Below are positions 18,629-27,299 of a stretch of DNA of 64,000 nt, in pieces. The stretch is from an uncultured Atopobiaceae bacterium. GTDB lineage: Bacteria > Actinomycetota > Coriobacteriia > Coriobacteriales > Atopobiaceae. Positions within the stretch are counted from its first letter, which is position 1; every line of letters begins with the position of its first letter. The notes under the pieces were generated by a model. It saw only the letters and a list, made by a program, of their open reading frames with translations, ran no database searches and was not told the origin of the DNA. The DNA lies in assembly GCA_944320385.1 (NCBI GenBank), contig CALUHH010000001.1, forward strand, positions 124,001 through 188,000, read 5' to 3'. A program made the translations under genes and the position numbers.

Positions 18629-19879
18629 ATGTTCAGCCCCTTCCGCAGCGAGCAGGGCACGCCCAAGACGATCGCCGAGGTCGACTATGCCGACCTCGAG
18701 CAGCTGCGCGACCTCGAGGAGGGCTTTGCCCTCGAGCTCAAGCAGACCTTCTCGCCCAGCGTACGCCGCAAGATTCCCAAGATCGTAGCGTCGTTTGCCA
18801 ACTCGCGCGGCGGCTGGCTCGTCATAGGCGTCTCCGATGCCGAGAAGGACGTGTGCCCCGTGCCTCGTCCCGGGGCCGACGTGAGCCAGGTCATCGGCGA
18901 GCTCTGCCGGCGCCATGTCTCCCCCGCCCCGCGCTTTGCCACGCGCTTTCTTCCCGACCCCGCCAACCCCGAGCAGGGCGTCATTCTGGTGCAGGTTCTC
19001 GAGGGGGACTTCCCGCCCTACGTTGCCGACGGCATCGTGGAGATTCGCGAGGGCTCGACGTCGGGGCCGGCCGCGGGCTCCGCGCTCGTGGACCTCTACG
19101 ACAAGGCGACCCGTCGCCGCCTCGAGGTGCGCGCCTTCTGCAAGCGCACCGTCTATTACCCCATGCCCGACGCCCGGCGCAGGGAGCTGCCGCTCTTCAA
19201 CCTCTACCTCTTCCGGATGGGGCGCGACTCCGAGGAGGCCTTCTCGCGCGAGCGGTCAAACGAGACGGCCGCCGCGATGCGGAGGGCCTTTGGGCAGCGC
19301 GGACTTGACTGCCGCATCCAGCATGCCCATGACAGCCTCGTCTTTCGCATCCCGGCGCGCGACGAGACCGTGGTGCCGCACTCCGCGATCGAGCTCTTCC
19401 CCGACGAGTCGATGAAGCTCTCCGTGCCGGCCGTCCTGCTCGAAGGAGCGGAGCGTGACCGGGCGCTCTCCACGATGACGCGCCGCGCGCTCTTCCCGCC
19501 CGCGGCCGGGGCGCGCCTCATCAACGCCGCGGCGACGCTCAGCCGCGTGAAGCGCATGGCGACGCTGCTCGACCGCTACGTGCGCGTGCGCGACATCCCC
19601 TGGCAGGAGTACGCCGTGGCCTACGAGCTCGAGAACATGGCAGGCGTGACCCTCTGGTCCGACGACGAGACCTATCTCCGCTATGCCGAGAGGCACGGCG
19701 TTCTCTACTGCGCGACCACCGACTGCCTCTCGCGCGTACGCTATCTCAGCGACGGAGCGCACGACACCTTCCGCGCGCGCCAGTTTGCGGGGAGCCACTT
19801 CTTCGAGGCCTGCGGCCTGCCGCTCGGCTCGCCCGATCCCGAGGACAACGAGCTCGTGGACGCCCTTCTCCGCACCTGA
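18629..19879 (+). CDS. AlbA_2 (Schlafen-like) domain protein
   Basis: 416 residues. The N-terminal ~130 residues match the AlbA_2/divergent AAA-4 domain: EGFALELKQTF, FANSRGGWLVIGVSD and the GDFPPYVADGIVEIREGSTS strand pair. Such domains occur in transcription regulators and in putative RNA-binding or tRNase-like Schlafen relatives. The remaining ~280 residues, including ELENMAGVTLWSDDETYLRYAERHGVLYC, match nothing I know. No helix-turn-helix was identified. The ATG follows GAGGAGG. The stop TGA is immediately followed by two repeat elements. Confidence 0.75.
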   Translation: MFSPFRSEQGTPKTIAEVDYADLEQLRDLEEGFALELKQTFSPSVRRKIPKIVASFANSRGGWLVIGVSDAEKDVCPVPRPGADVSQVIGELCRRHVSPAPRFATRFLPDPANPEQGVILVQVLEGDFPPYVADGIVEIREGSTSGPAAGSALVDLYDKATRRRLEVRAFCKRTVYYPMPDARRRELPLFNLYLFRMGRDSEEAFSRERSNETAAAMRRAFGQRGLDCRIQHAHDSLVFRIPARDETVVPHSAIELFPDESMKLSVPAVLLEGAERDRALSTMTRRALFPPAAGARLINAAATLSRVKRMATLLDRYVRVRDIPWQEYAVAYELENMAGVTLWSDDETYLRYAERHGVLYCATTDCLSRVRYLSDGAHDTFRARQFAGSHFFEACGLPLGSPDPEDNELVDALLRT

Positions 19880-19880
19880 G

Positions 19881-19913
19881 TCTGTTAATTGGGGACAGTC
19901 CCCAATTAACAGA
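19881..19913. repeat. TTAATTGGGGACAG palindrome, single copy
   Basis: 33-bp perfect palindrome TCTGTTAATTGGGGACAG plus complement, one base after the stop of the AlbA_2 gene. Relatives lie at 21507, 22311, 43410, 47487 and 56706. Confidence 0.92.
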
Positions 19914-19924
19914 AGCCTCGCCAA

Positions 19925-20010
19925 GTTGACAATCACGTCAGGTTATATTGTCAACCGCGCGGGCTGACAATCACGTGTGGTTGACAATATAACCTGACGT
20001 GATTGTCAAC
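19925..20010. repeat. 86-bp nested palindrome of GTTGACAATCACG type
   Basis: Arms of 32 bp (19925-19956 and 19979-20010) start with GTTGACAATCACGTCAGG; each arm itself begins GTTGACAAT and ends ATTGTCAAC. The spacer carries a third GACAATCACG. The right end touches the stop codon of the fructosamine-kinase-like gene at 20011. Confidence 0.9.
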
Positions 20011-20823
20011 CTATGCGTAGCGGCGCGCCATCGTCACCGCCTCGTCCAGGTACCAACCGCCAAAGAGAACACAGTGCAGGAGCAGCGGCGCAAGCTGGTG
20101 GAGACCCACGCGCTCCCGCCAGCCGTCCGCGAGCGGCGACGCCTCGTCATAGCCGAGAAGGACCTCCTCCAGCAGCGGATGCCCAAAGAGCGCGAGCATC
20201 GCGAGGTCCGTCTCGGCATGACCGCCATAGGCCATGGGGTCGATCAGGACGCTGCCCGTCGGTGCGGCGGGGTCACCGTCCCAGAGCACGTTGCCCGACC
20301 AGAGGTCGCCGTGAAGGCGCGCGCAGGGCACGCCTGCCGCGCGAACGAGCCCGGGCTGCGGCGCGTCGAACTCCCCGGCCGCGAGCCGCGCGGCAACGCG
20401 CTCAAAGAGCCGCAGCTCGGACGGACCAAACTCCCCTCCGTCAACGAGGTCGCGCACGTAGTTCATGATGCGGTGCTCCGCGAAGAACACGCCCCAGCTT
20501 GAGACGGCGTCCTCGCACGCCACGTAAGGCGTGTGGGCACGCCCGCACCACGGCTCTCCCGCCCAGCCCTCGGGCGCGCAGCCGTACCACGGTGCGCCCT
20601 CCGCGTGCATACGTGCCAGCGCGGCACCCGTGCGACGGGCCGCCGCTACCGACGGGGCGCCGGTCAGCACGCGCTCCTCGACGAGCTCGTCCTCGTCCAC
20701 GCTGATCACGCGCACGATGCGGACCCCGCCGTTCTTCTCGGCCTCCGCGAGCCAGCGCAGCGCAGCCGCCTCACCGGGCAGGTTGTCACCATACCCGGCA
20801 GTCTTCACAAACGTCTCTGTCAT
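20011..20823 (-). CDS. Fructosamine kinase-family protein
   Basis: 270 residues with an aminoglycoside-phosphotransferase-like fold. Catalytic-loop motif LHGDLWSGNVLW and metal-site motif VLIDPMAYGGHAETDLAML are diagnostic of fructosamine-3-kinase/ketosamine-3-kinase relatives. The enzyme would phosphorylate ketosamines on proteins or small molecules so that glycation is reversed; substrate not proven. The start ATG lies at 20823. The stop codon abuts the palindrome at 19925-20010. It is divergent from engB. Confidence 0.87.
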   Translation of the reverse strand: MTETFVKTAGYGDNLPGEAAALRWLAEAEKNGGVRIVRVISVDEDELVEERVLTGAPSVAAARRTGAALARMHAEGAPWYGCAPEGWAGEPWCGRAHTPYVACEDAVSSWGVFFAEHRIMNYVRDLVDGGEFGPSELRLFERVAARLAAGEFDAPQPGLVRAAGVPCARLHGDLWSGNVLWDGDPAAPTGSVLIDPMAYGGHAETDLAMLALFGHPLLEEVLLGYDEASPLADGWRERVGLHQLAPLLLHCVLFGGWYLDEAVTMARRYA

Positions 20824-20907
20824 CTGCGCCCCCTTTGTGCAGCTTTTCTAGCCCCGCAAGGTCCACGGGTACAATGGTGCCCCAAGCAGACGACCGAAAG
20901 GATCCAC

Positions 20908-21498
20908 ATGGCCGGCAGCATCAACTATCAGCTCGCGCGCTTCGAGGCGTCATATGGCACCGTGGCGCAGCTCCCCGCCTCCACCACGCCCGAGGTTGCG
21001 GTGGCCGGCCGCTCCAACGTGGGCAAGTCGTCGCTGCTCAACAAGCTCTTCAACCGCAAGGGCCTGGTCAAGGTCTCGAGCACGCCCGGAAAGACCGCCA
21101 ACATCAACTTCTTTGACGTCGACGGCATCCGCTTCGTGGACCTGCCCGGCTACGGCTTTGCCAAGGTCTCGCAGAAGGAGAAGCAGCGCTGGGCCAACCT
21201 CATCTCCGGCTACTTTGCCCAGGAGCGCAGCTTCAACCTCGTGATCGCGCTCGTCGACATCCGCCATGACGCCCAGAAGCTCGACCACGAGATGGTCGGG
21301 TTCCTGCGCGAGAGCGAGCTGCCCTTCGTGGTGGCGCTCACCAAGGCGGACAAGCTCGGCCGCTCTAAGCAGATGCAGCAGGCCGCGACCATCGCCAAGC
21401 AGCTCGGCATCGACCGCGAGCAGGTCGTGATCACCTCGTCCGAGACCGGCCAGGGCATCGACGAGCTGCGTCGCCGCATCGCCGACGCCTGCCTGTAG
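20908..21498 (+). CDS. engB: Ribosome-biogenesis GTPase EngB/YsxC
   Basis: 196 residues, the usual length. GTPase motifs are all present: G1 GRSNVGKSS, switch region STPGKTANINFF, G3 DLPGYGFAKV, G4 TKADK and G5 region ITSSETGQGI. It assists 50S subunit assembly in the cytoplasm. The ATG at 20908 has GAAAGGATC upstream; a TACAAT 31 bp before it is a plausible -10. It is divergent from the kinase-family gene. A double repeat starts nine bases after the stop. Confidence 0.95.
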   Translation: MAGSINYQLARFEASYGTVAQLPASTTPEVAVAGRSNVGKSSLLNKLFNRKGLVKVSSTPGKTANINFFDVDGIRFVDLPGYGFAKVSQKEKQRWANLISGYFAQERSFNLVIALVDIRHDAQKLDHEMVGFLRESELPFVVALTKADKLGRSKQMQQAATIAKQLGIDREQVVITSSETGQGIDELRRRIADACL

Positions 21499-21506
21499 CT
21501 GAAGCG

Positions 21507-21579
21507 TCTGTTAATTGGGGACAGTCCCCAATTAACAGAAATGTTTTATGTGAATTGGGGACTGTCCCCAATTTACAGA
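21507..21579. repeat. Double TTAATTGGGGAC palindrome (REPIN-like dimer)
   Basis: Two palindromes, 21507-21539 and 21549-21579, joined by a short AT-rich linker containing AAATGTTTTATG. The same dimer and linker type recurs at 43410. The second unit carries the TAA stop codon of mntP (21573-21575). Confidence 0.92.
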
Positions 21580-22142
21580 ACGCCGAGGTGCTCGAGCAGG
21601 ACCTTGAGGCCGATGAGAATCAGCACGACGCCGCCCACGATGCTCGCGGGCTTCTCGTAGCGCGCGCCGAAGAAGTGCCCCACGGCCACGCCCACAAACG
21701 ACAGGCCAAATGTGATGACGCCGATGAGCGACACCGAGGCCACGATGTCCACGTTGAGCGCCGCAAACGAGATGCCGGCGGCCAGCGCGTCGATTGACGT
21801 CGCCACCGCCAGCACGAGGAACTCGCGCAGGTCGATGCCGCTCGTGTCCTCGCACCCGCAGTCGTCCTCCTCATGGAAGGCCTCCCAGAGCATCTTTCCG
21901 CCGATGAAGGCGAGAAGGACAAAGGCCACCCAGTGGTCGACCGGCTCGATCAGCCACATGAACTGCGTGCCCAGCGCCCAGCCGATGAGCGGCATGAGCG
22001 CCTGAAAGCCTCCGAAGAACAGCGCCAGCACCGCGGCCGTACGCAGGTTGAGCCTGCGCATCCCCAGGCCGCGACAGATCGAGACCGCAAACGCGTCCAT
22101 CGAAAGCCCCACGGCGATGAGCACCAGCTCGACGATTCCCAT
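21573..22142 (-). CDS. mntP: Manganese efflux pump MntP
   Basis: 189 residues, six hydrophobic segments. Two family signatures carry the conserved acidic residues: GLSMDAFAVSICRGL in helix 1 and ATSIDALAAGISFA in helix 4. An acidic cytosolic loop, HEEDDCGCEDTSG, lies in the middle. It exports Mn2+ across the membrane. The ATG at 22142 has GGAGAGGGG upstream and is preceded by a yybP-ykoY riboswitch with a terminator, so it should be induced by Mn. The C-terminus ends LLEHLGVL, and its TAA lies inside a repeat unit. Confidence 0.93.
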   Translation of the reverse strand: MGIVELVLIAVGLSMDAFAVSICRGLGMRRLNLRTAAVLALFFGGFQALMPLIGWALGTQFMWLIEPVDHWVAFVLLAFIGGKMLWEAFHEEDDCGCEDTSGIDLREFLVLAVATSIDALAAGISFAALNVDIVASVSLIGVITFGLSFVGVAVGHFFGARYEKPASIVGGVVLILIGLKVLLEHLGVL

Positions 22143-22164
22143 GACGTCCCCTCTCCTTGGCGTC

Positions 22165-22292
22165 AAACAAAAAGACTCGCGACAAGGGCCCTCACCCTCG
22201 TCGCGAGTCTCGTTGATTAAGGCGCGCCAGGCGTTTTCCGCCAGCATGTTGACGTGCCGCACACCCTCAGGCATGCCACTACTCCCTCGTGG
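22165..22292 (-). ncRNA. yybP-ykoY (Mn2+) riboswitch with terminator, controls mntP
   Basis: On the minus strand the RNA shows the hallmark GAGGGAGUAG near 22287-22278 and CGUCAACAUGCUGGC around 22255-22240, followed by GCGGAAAACGCCUGGC, as in known mntP leaders. A strong stem (GACTCGCGAC pairing with GTCGCGAGTC, 22170-22209) followed by TTTTTG makes the expression platform, 25 bp before the mntP start. Mn binding should stabilise the aptamer and relieve termination. The same stem could also stop read-through from the ABC exporter operon upstream. Confidence 0.82.
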
Positions 22293-22310
22293 ACGGCCAT
22301 CTTACCATAG

Positions 22311-22343
22311 TCTGTCAATCGGGGACTGTCCCCAATTGACAGA
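22311..22343. repeat. TCAATCGGGGACTG palindrome, single copy
   Basis: Variant with TCTGTCAATCGGGGACTG, nearly perfect palindrome, ending one base before the stop codon of the ABC permease (22345). Confidence 0.9.
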
Positions 22344-22344
22344 G

Positions 22345-25300
22345 CTACTCTGCGGACTTGAGGGCGCCCACCATGTCGATGCGGTCGAGCGAGCGGTTGG
22401 TGATGAGGTTCACCATCACCGTGAACACAAACGCCAGCACGGCGGAGATCGCGTAGGTGAGCGGGTCCACCACCACGTCGAAGTACAGCGACGGCATGCG
22501 CAAGATCCACGTGAGCGACCGCGCGAGGAAGTAGCCCAGCGGCATGCCGAGCACCACGCCGATGCCCGTGAGGATGAGCGTCTCCTTGTTGATGTAGCTG
22601 TGGACCTCGGGCCGCTTGAAGCCCAGGACCTTGAGCGTCGCGAGCTCGCGCTCACGCTCGGAGATGTTGGTGTTGGAGAGCGTGAAGACAACGGTGAACG
22701 AGAGCGCCGCCGCCAGAACGATAACGACGTAGACCACGGTGTTGATGAGCGTGAACGCGCTCGAGAAGTCGCGCACGAGCTTGGCCGTGGAGACCACCGA
22801 GAGCAGGCGGTCGTCCTGCGTAAGGCGCTCGGAGAGCTCGATCTGCTCCTCGCTCGTACCCGAGAGGTGCGCGAGCACGCCGTTCATCTCGCACTTCTCG
22901 CCAAACGCGTCCTCGTAGGCGTCCGCGGTCATGAAGATCGTGTTGCTGAGGTAGTTGAGGGCGACGCCGTCCACCCGCGCGCTGCCCTCGGCGAGCGTGG
23001 AGTCCTGCAGCGCCAGCTCGTCGCCCACCGCAAAGCCCATGACCTGCTCGGCGTTCTTGGTGATGACCGCGCCTCCGTCCGCGAGCGCGAGCTCATGGCC
23101 GCTCTCGTCCTCGAGCTGCGCGTAGCCCGCGAGGTCGGCGGCCTCGGGCACCACCACGAGCTGGACGGTCTCCTTGTCGTCGCCGTAGCTCACCGTGAGG
23201 CTGTCGATGTAGACGCGCACGAGGCTCTCGACCTCGGGGTCATCCTCGAGGTCGGCCACCACGGCGTCGAGGTCGTCGGAGGAGCTCACTGCCATGAGGT
23301 CGTAGCGGGTCACGCCCGCGTCGCCGTACTGGCGCGGCGAGAGCGAGAGCACCGTGTCGCGGATGCCAAAGCCCGTGATGAGCAGCGCCACGCACCCCGC
23401 GATGCCAAAGGTCGTCATGAGGAAGCGCCGCTTGTAGCGGAAGAGGTTGCGCGCCGTGACCTTGTTGAGGAAGCTGAACCTGTTCCAGACGGGCGTGACG
23501 TGCTCGAGCAGGATGCGCGAGCCCGCGCGCGGCGCCTTGGGTCGCATGAGCTCGGCCGGGGACTCCTTGAGCTCCTGCCAGCAGGTGACGAGCGTCGCCC
23601 CCACGATGCCCAGCGCAAAGAGCGCGAACGCCAGAAGCGAGCTTGTGGGCTCGAAGCCGTACATGAAGCCCGGCAGGGCGTACATGGTCGAGAAGATCGT
23701 GAAGATGATGGCGGGCAGCACGACGAAGCCGAGCACGTTGCCCAGGATCGCTCCCACGACGCAGGCTGCCAGCGCGTAGAGCGCGTACTTGGAGAGGATG
23801 CGGCCGCGCGCGTACCCGAGCGCCTTGTAGACGCCGATGAGCCCGCGCTCCTCCTCGACCATGCGCGTCATGGTGGTGAGGCTGATGAGCACCGCCACCA
23901 CGAAGAACACGATGGGGATCACGGTGCCGATGGCCTCGATCGAGGAGGCGTCGGAGTCCACGCTCGCGTAGCTCGAGAGGCTCGAGCGGTCCTGCACGTA
24001 CCACGTGGCGTCGGGCAGGTCCTCGATCTCGGCGCGCGCGTCGGCGATCTCGGCGAGGGCGTCGTCGCGCTCGGACTCGAAGGTCGCGCGGGCATCGTCG
24101 AGCTCGGCCTGGCCGTCGGCGATCTCGGCGAGGGCGTCATCGAGCTGACGCTGCGCGTCGGCCAGCTGCTCGAGGGCGTCGGCGCGCTGGCGGTCGAGCT
24201 CGGCCTGCCCCTCCTCGAGCTCCGCCCAGCCGTCGGCGAGCTCGCGCTCGCTCTGCTCGAGCGTGGCCTGCGCGGAGACAAGCTGGTCGTAGGCGTCGCG
24301 CAGATCCTGCCAGCCCTCGTCGATGAGGGCCTGCTGCTTGGCAAACTCCGCCTCGGCGGTGGTCTTGGCCTGCTCGATGCCGGCGTCGAGCTGCGCGAGG
24401 CCGTCGCTGGCCTGAGCGAGGCCCGTCGCGGCCTGGACGCGGCCGCTCGCCATGGCGGCGGCGCTCTGCTCGCTCGCGGGGTCCGCCGAGCCCAGGGCGA
24501 TGATCTGCTGGAGGCCCGTCTGCGAGCTCTCGAGGCTCGCGAGCTGGCTCTGGATGGTCTCGACCCCCTGCTGCGCGGCGTCGCGGGATGCCTGGAGCTC
24601 CGCGCGCTGCGCCGTGAGGCCGTCCATCGTCGCCTGCAGCTGCTCGCGCTGGGCGAGAAGCGCCTCGAGCTCCGGGCTCGTCAGCGGCGCTGCCGCCTCG
24701 GAGGCCGCGCCCTCCTCGGACCCCTCCGCGCCGGGCACCGCCTCGGGCTCCTCCGTACCGCCCGTCTCGCCGGGAGCTTCTGGCTCGCCCGTCTCCCCCT
24801 GCTCGAGCGCCGCGATCTGCGCATCAACCGCATCGAGCGCCGCCTGCGTCTGCGCGATGCCGGCGTCGAGCTCGCCGAGCGCGGCGTCGATGGTCGCGAT
24901 CTGTCCCGTGAGCTCCTCGGCCTGCGCCTGGAGCTGACCGGTCGTCTGTCCCAGAGACTCCGAGACGGGCGTCAGCGCGGAGGCCGCCTGGCCCATCGCG
25001 CTCGAGAACGCGCCGACCGCCGCCTCGGCGTTGTCCGCCTCCGCAGCCTGCACCTGCTCCCAGGCCGCGCGCACCTGCGCCGCGACGCCCGAGAGCGCCT
25101 CGCCGCCCTCCGGCAGCGAGCCCGCCATGGCGTCAAGCCCGTCGGCCATCTCGGCGACGCTGCCGTCGAGGGTCGCTATGGTCTGCGTCAGGCTGTCCAC
25201 GGTCGCGGCGACCTCGGCACGCTGCGCCTCGAGGTCCGCGACCGTCGTGGCGTAGAACTCGTCGCGCGCGGCGTCGAGCTGCGCCTGGCCGTCCCTCAGC

Positions 25301-26439
25301 TGCTGCTCGGCGCCCGGAAGCGCCGCGTTGTACTCCTCGATGCCGGCGGCGAGCTCGGCCTTGCCGTCGGCGAGCTGAGCGGCGCCGTCGGCGAGCTGAG
25401 CGCGCCCGTCGTCAATCTCCGCCTGGGCGTCGTCGAGCTGGCCCAGCGCGTCGGCGCGCTGCTCGTCGAGCTCGGCCTGGCCGTCGGCCACCTCGGCGCG
25501 CCCGTCGTCGAGCTCGGCCTGGCCGTCGGCGATTTCCTGCTCGGCGTCCGCGAGCTCCTCGAGCGCCTCGGCCTCCGCCTCGTCGACCTCCTCGGTGGCG
25601 TCCGCGCGAATCCCCTCCCCGCGCGCCCGCTCGCGCTCGCCGCGCGCGTCCTCGACGCGCTGCTTCACGGCGTCGACGATCTCCTCGTACTCGGCCGAGT
25701 AGCACAGCGGCTCGTCAGCGCCCTCCACGGTGAGGTACGCCACCGTGTACGCCTCGGCCGTCGCGCACTCCGGCACCACGAAGAACGAGTACTGAGAGCC
25801 GCCGCTCGAGCGGAACGACATCGTCCCCTCGCCGGCGTTGACGTCCATCGGGTCGAGCACCGACCCCACGATCGTGTAGTCGTGGCGCTCGAAGACCTCC
25901 GTCGAGCCGGAGTCAAGCGCGTCGAGCCCCTCGTCCTTCTCGGCATCTGCCTCGTCGTCGTCCGCGCCGTGGAAGGTCACCGTGTCGCCGATGGAGAGGC
26001 CGGAGTCCTTGAGGTAGCGCTGCGTGACGGCGATCTCGTCCTCGCTCTCGGGCAGGCGCCCCTCGAGCACGAGCGGCTCGTTCATTCCGGAGGGCGAGAG
26101 CGCCTTGACGTCGACCTTCTCGGAGACCGAGCCCACCGTCGTGTAGGCCGTCTCCACGTAGCCGCCCTCGGCGGTCTCCACGCCCTCGAGCGCAGCGAGC
26201 GCCTCCACGTCCTCGTCCGTGAGGCCGAGGGTGGACTGGACGCGCACGTCGAAGAGGCTCTGCTCGTCAAAGAAGGCGTCGGCCGAGTTGCGCAGGTCCA
26301 CGCAGGAGGCGCGCAGGCCCGTGAGCATCGTCACGCCGAGCGCCGTGATCGTGGCGAGCGCCACGAAGCGCTTGAGGCTCCCGCGCACCGTGCGCAGGAT
26401 GTCGCGCGTGAAGGCGCTCTGTGACGCGGCTGACGACAT
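22345..26439 (-). CDS. Large FtsX/MacB-type ABC transporter permease with giant coiled coil
   Basis: 1364 residues. One membrane helix lies near residues 30-50 (FVALATITALGVTMLTGL). An extracytoplasmic region holds very long coiled-coil segments (about residues 280-830) built of repeats such as ELADGQAELDDGRAE, split by a Gly/Pro/Glu-rich patch (PEAPGETGGTEEPEAV). The FtsX-type helices follow: a first three-helix set from ~845 and a second near the C-terminus. There is no ATPase domain; the ATPase is the preceding gene, whose stop lies two bases before this ATG. The pair probably exports or senses envelope-active compounds, regulated by the divergent TetR gene (inference). The last codon is one base from a repeat. 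Confidence 0.88.
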   Translation of the reverse strand: MSSAASQSAFTRDILRTVRGSLKRFVALATITALGVTMLTGLRASCVDLRNSADAFFDEQSLFDVRVQSTLGLTDEDVEALAALEGVETAEGGYVETAYTTVGSVSEKVDVKALSPSGMNEPLVLEGRLPESEDEIAVTQRYLKDSGLSIGDTVTFHGADDDEADAEKDEGLDALDSGSTEVFERHDYTIVGSVLDPMDVNAGEGTMSFRSSGGSQYSFFVVPECATAEAYTVAYLTVEGADEPLCYSAEYEEIVDAVKQRVEDARGERERARGEGIRADATEEVDEAEAEALEELADAEQEIADGQAELDDGRAEVADGQAELDEQRADALGQLDDAQAEIDDGRAQLADGAAQLADGKAELAAGIEEYNAALPGAEQQLRDGQAQLDAARDEFYATTVADLEAQRAEVAATVDSLTQTIATLDGSVAEMADGLDAMAGSLPEGGEALSGVAAQVRAAWEQVQAAEADNAEAAVGAFSSAMGQAASALTPVSESLGQTTGQLQAQAEELTGQIATIDAALGELDAGIAQTQAALDAVDAQIAALEQGETGEPEAPGETGGTEEPEAVPGAEGSEEGAASEAAAPLTSPELEALLAQREQLQATMDGLTAQRAELQASRDAAQQGVETIQSQLASLESSQTGLQQIIALGSADPASEQSAAAMASGRVQAATGLAQASDGLAQLDAGIEQAKTTAEAEFAKQQALIDEGWQDLRDAYDQLVSAQATLEQSERELADGWAELEEGQAELDRQRADALEQLADAQRQLDDALAEIADGQAELDDARATFESERDDALAEIADARAEIEDLPDATWYVQDRSSLSSYASVDSDASSIEAIGTVIPIVFFVVAVLISLTTMTRMVEEERGLIGVYKALGYARGRILSKYALYALAACVVGAILGNVLGFVVLPAIIFTIFSTMYALPGFMYGFEPTSSLLAFALFALGIVGATLVTCWQELKESPAELMRPKAPRAGSRILLEHVTPVWNRFSFLNKVTARNLFRYKRRFLMTTFGIAGCVALLITGFGIRDTVLSLSPRQYGDAGVTRYDLMAVSSSDDLDAVVADLEDDPEVESLVRVYIDSLTVSYGDDKETVQLVVVPEAADLAGYAQLEDESGHELALADGGAVITKNAEQVMGFAVGDELALQDSTLAEGSARVDGVALNYLSNTIFMTADAYEDAFGEKCEMNGVLAHLSGTSEEQIELSERLTQDDRLLSVVSTAKLVRDFSSAFTLINTVVYVVIVLAAALSFTVVFTLSNTNISERERELATLKVLGFKRPEVHSYINKETLILTGIGVVLGMPLGYFLARSLTWILRMPSLYFDVVVDPLTYAISAVLAFVFTVMVNLITNRSLDRIDMVGALKSAE

Positions 26440-26441
26440 GG

Positions 26442-27143
26442 CTACCACTCGATCTCGGCGATGGGCTTGGGGGCGTCGTTGGTCGTCATGCTCGTCACCT
26501 GGCCGCTCTTGAAGCGGATGAGCCGGTCGGCCATGTCCGCGAGCGCGGCGTTGTGCGTGACGATGATGACGGTGATGCCCTCGTTGCGGCACATGTCCTG
26601 CAGGAGCTGCAGGATCTGCTTGCCCGTCTGGTAGTCGAGCGCGCCGGTGGGCTCGTCGCACAGGAGCAGCTTGGGGTTCTTGGCCATGGCGCGCGCGATG
26701 GAGACGCGCTGCTGCTCTCCGCCGGAGAGCTGTGCGGGGAAGTTGGCGAGGCGCTCGGCCAGGCCCACCTTCGCGAGCGTCTCCACAGGGTCGAGCGAGT
26801 CGGGGCAGATCTGCGTGGCCAGCTCCACGTTCTCGAGCGCCGTGAGGTTGGGCACGAGGTTGTAGAACTGGAAGACAAAGCCCACGTCCGCGCGGCGATA
26901 CAGCACGAGGTCGTTCTCGCTCGCACCGGAAAGGTCGCGGCCGTCCACGCGGACGGTGCCCGAGGTGGCGCTGTCCATGCCGCCCAGGATGTTGAGGGCG
27001 GTGGTCTTGCCGGCGCCCGAGGCGCCCAGGATGACGGCAAGCTCGCCCTTCTCGACGGTGAAGCTCGCTCCGTCGAGGGCGTTGATCTTGGCGGAGCCCT
27101 CTCCGTAGGTCCGCACGACGTCCAGGAAGTCTATATAGGCCAT
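26442..27143 (-). CDS. MacB/LolD-type ABC transporter ATPase
   Basis: 233 residues. Walker [14 protein letters not shown]-loop [20 protein letters not shown] (in full), signature [15 protein letters not shown], Walker [13 protein letters not shown] and the H-loop VTHNAALA are all intact, typical of MacB/LolD/FtsE-type subunits that partner FtsX permeases. It sits in the cytoplasm and energises the permease encoded two bases downstream. The ATG at 27143 follows a GGAG. A promoter and dyad lie just upstream, shared with the divergent TetR regulator. Confidence 0.93.
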   Translation of the reverse strand: MAYIDFLDVVRTYGEGSAKINALDGASFTVEKGELAVILGASGAGKTTALNILGGMDSATSGTVRVDGRDLSGASENDLVLYRRADVGFVFQFYNLVPNLTALENVELATQICPDSLDPVETLAKVGLAERLANFPAQLSGGEQQRVSIARAMAKNPKLLLCDEPTGALDYQTGKQILQLLQDMCRNEGITVIIVTHNAALADMADRLIRFKSGQVTSMTTNDAPKPIAEIEW

Positions 27144-27160
27144 GTCGGCTCCGATTGCTC

Positions 27161-27174
27161 GACAGCGTGTTGTC
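27161..27174. promoter_or_regulatory. Dyad between the ABC exporter operon and the TetR gene
   Basis: GACA-6 bp-TGTC lies just downstream of the -10 of the minus-strand promoter, a position where TetR-family repressors bind. The likely ligand is the adjacent TetR product (inference). Confidence 0.4.
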
Positions 27175-27181
27175 TAATCGA

Positions 27182-27210
27182 AGTATACTGAGGTTGGCGG
27201 GCGAGAAGAA
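27182..27210 (-). promoter_or_regulatory. Promoter of the ABC exporter operon
   Basis: On the minus strand TTCTTC, 17 bp, TATACT. The -35 is part of the GAGAAGAAC motif that recurs in this genome. The AGTATACT core is palindromic and may also serve the divergent TetR gene. Confidence 0.45.
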
Positions 27211-27247
27211 CCACCGCTCGACACACGTCGCGCAAGTGTCGCGGAGT

Positions 27248-27276
27248 GGTCAAAAGGGGACAGACCCCTTTTGACC
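27248..27276. repeat. Short GGTCAAAAGGGG palindrome in the tetR 5' region
   Basis: Inverted repeat GGTCAAAAGGGGACAG with complement, 24 bp upstream of the tetR start. It is inverse to the copy at 30474. Unlike most other copies it lies at a gene 5' end. Confidence 0.88.
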
Positions 27277-27299
27277 CATTCATGGGACTGGAGGTCGCC

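Noticed and set aside
24000..25600. Repetitive DNA in the exporter permease gene
   Set aside because: It reflects heptad repeats of a coiled coil (ELADGQAELDD), not a mobile or structural DNA element.
22048..26424. Very long open frame on the + strand opposite the FtsX-type permease
   Set aside because: It mirrors the GC-rich codon pattern of the real gene, has His/Arg/Glu-rich nonsense composition and no motif; similar antisense frames lie opposite purL (57370-60984) and the helicase gene (12617-15931).
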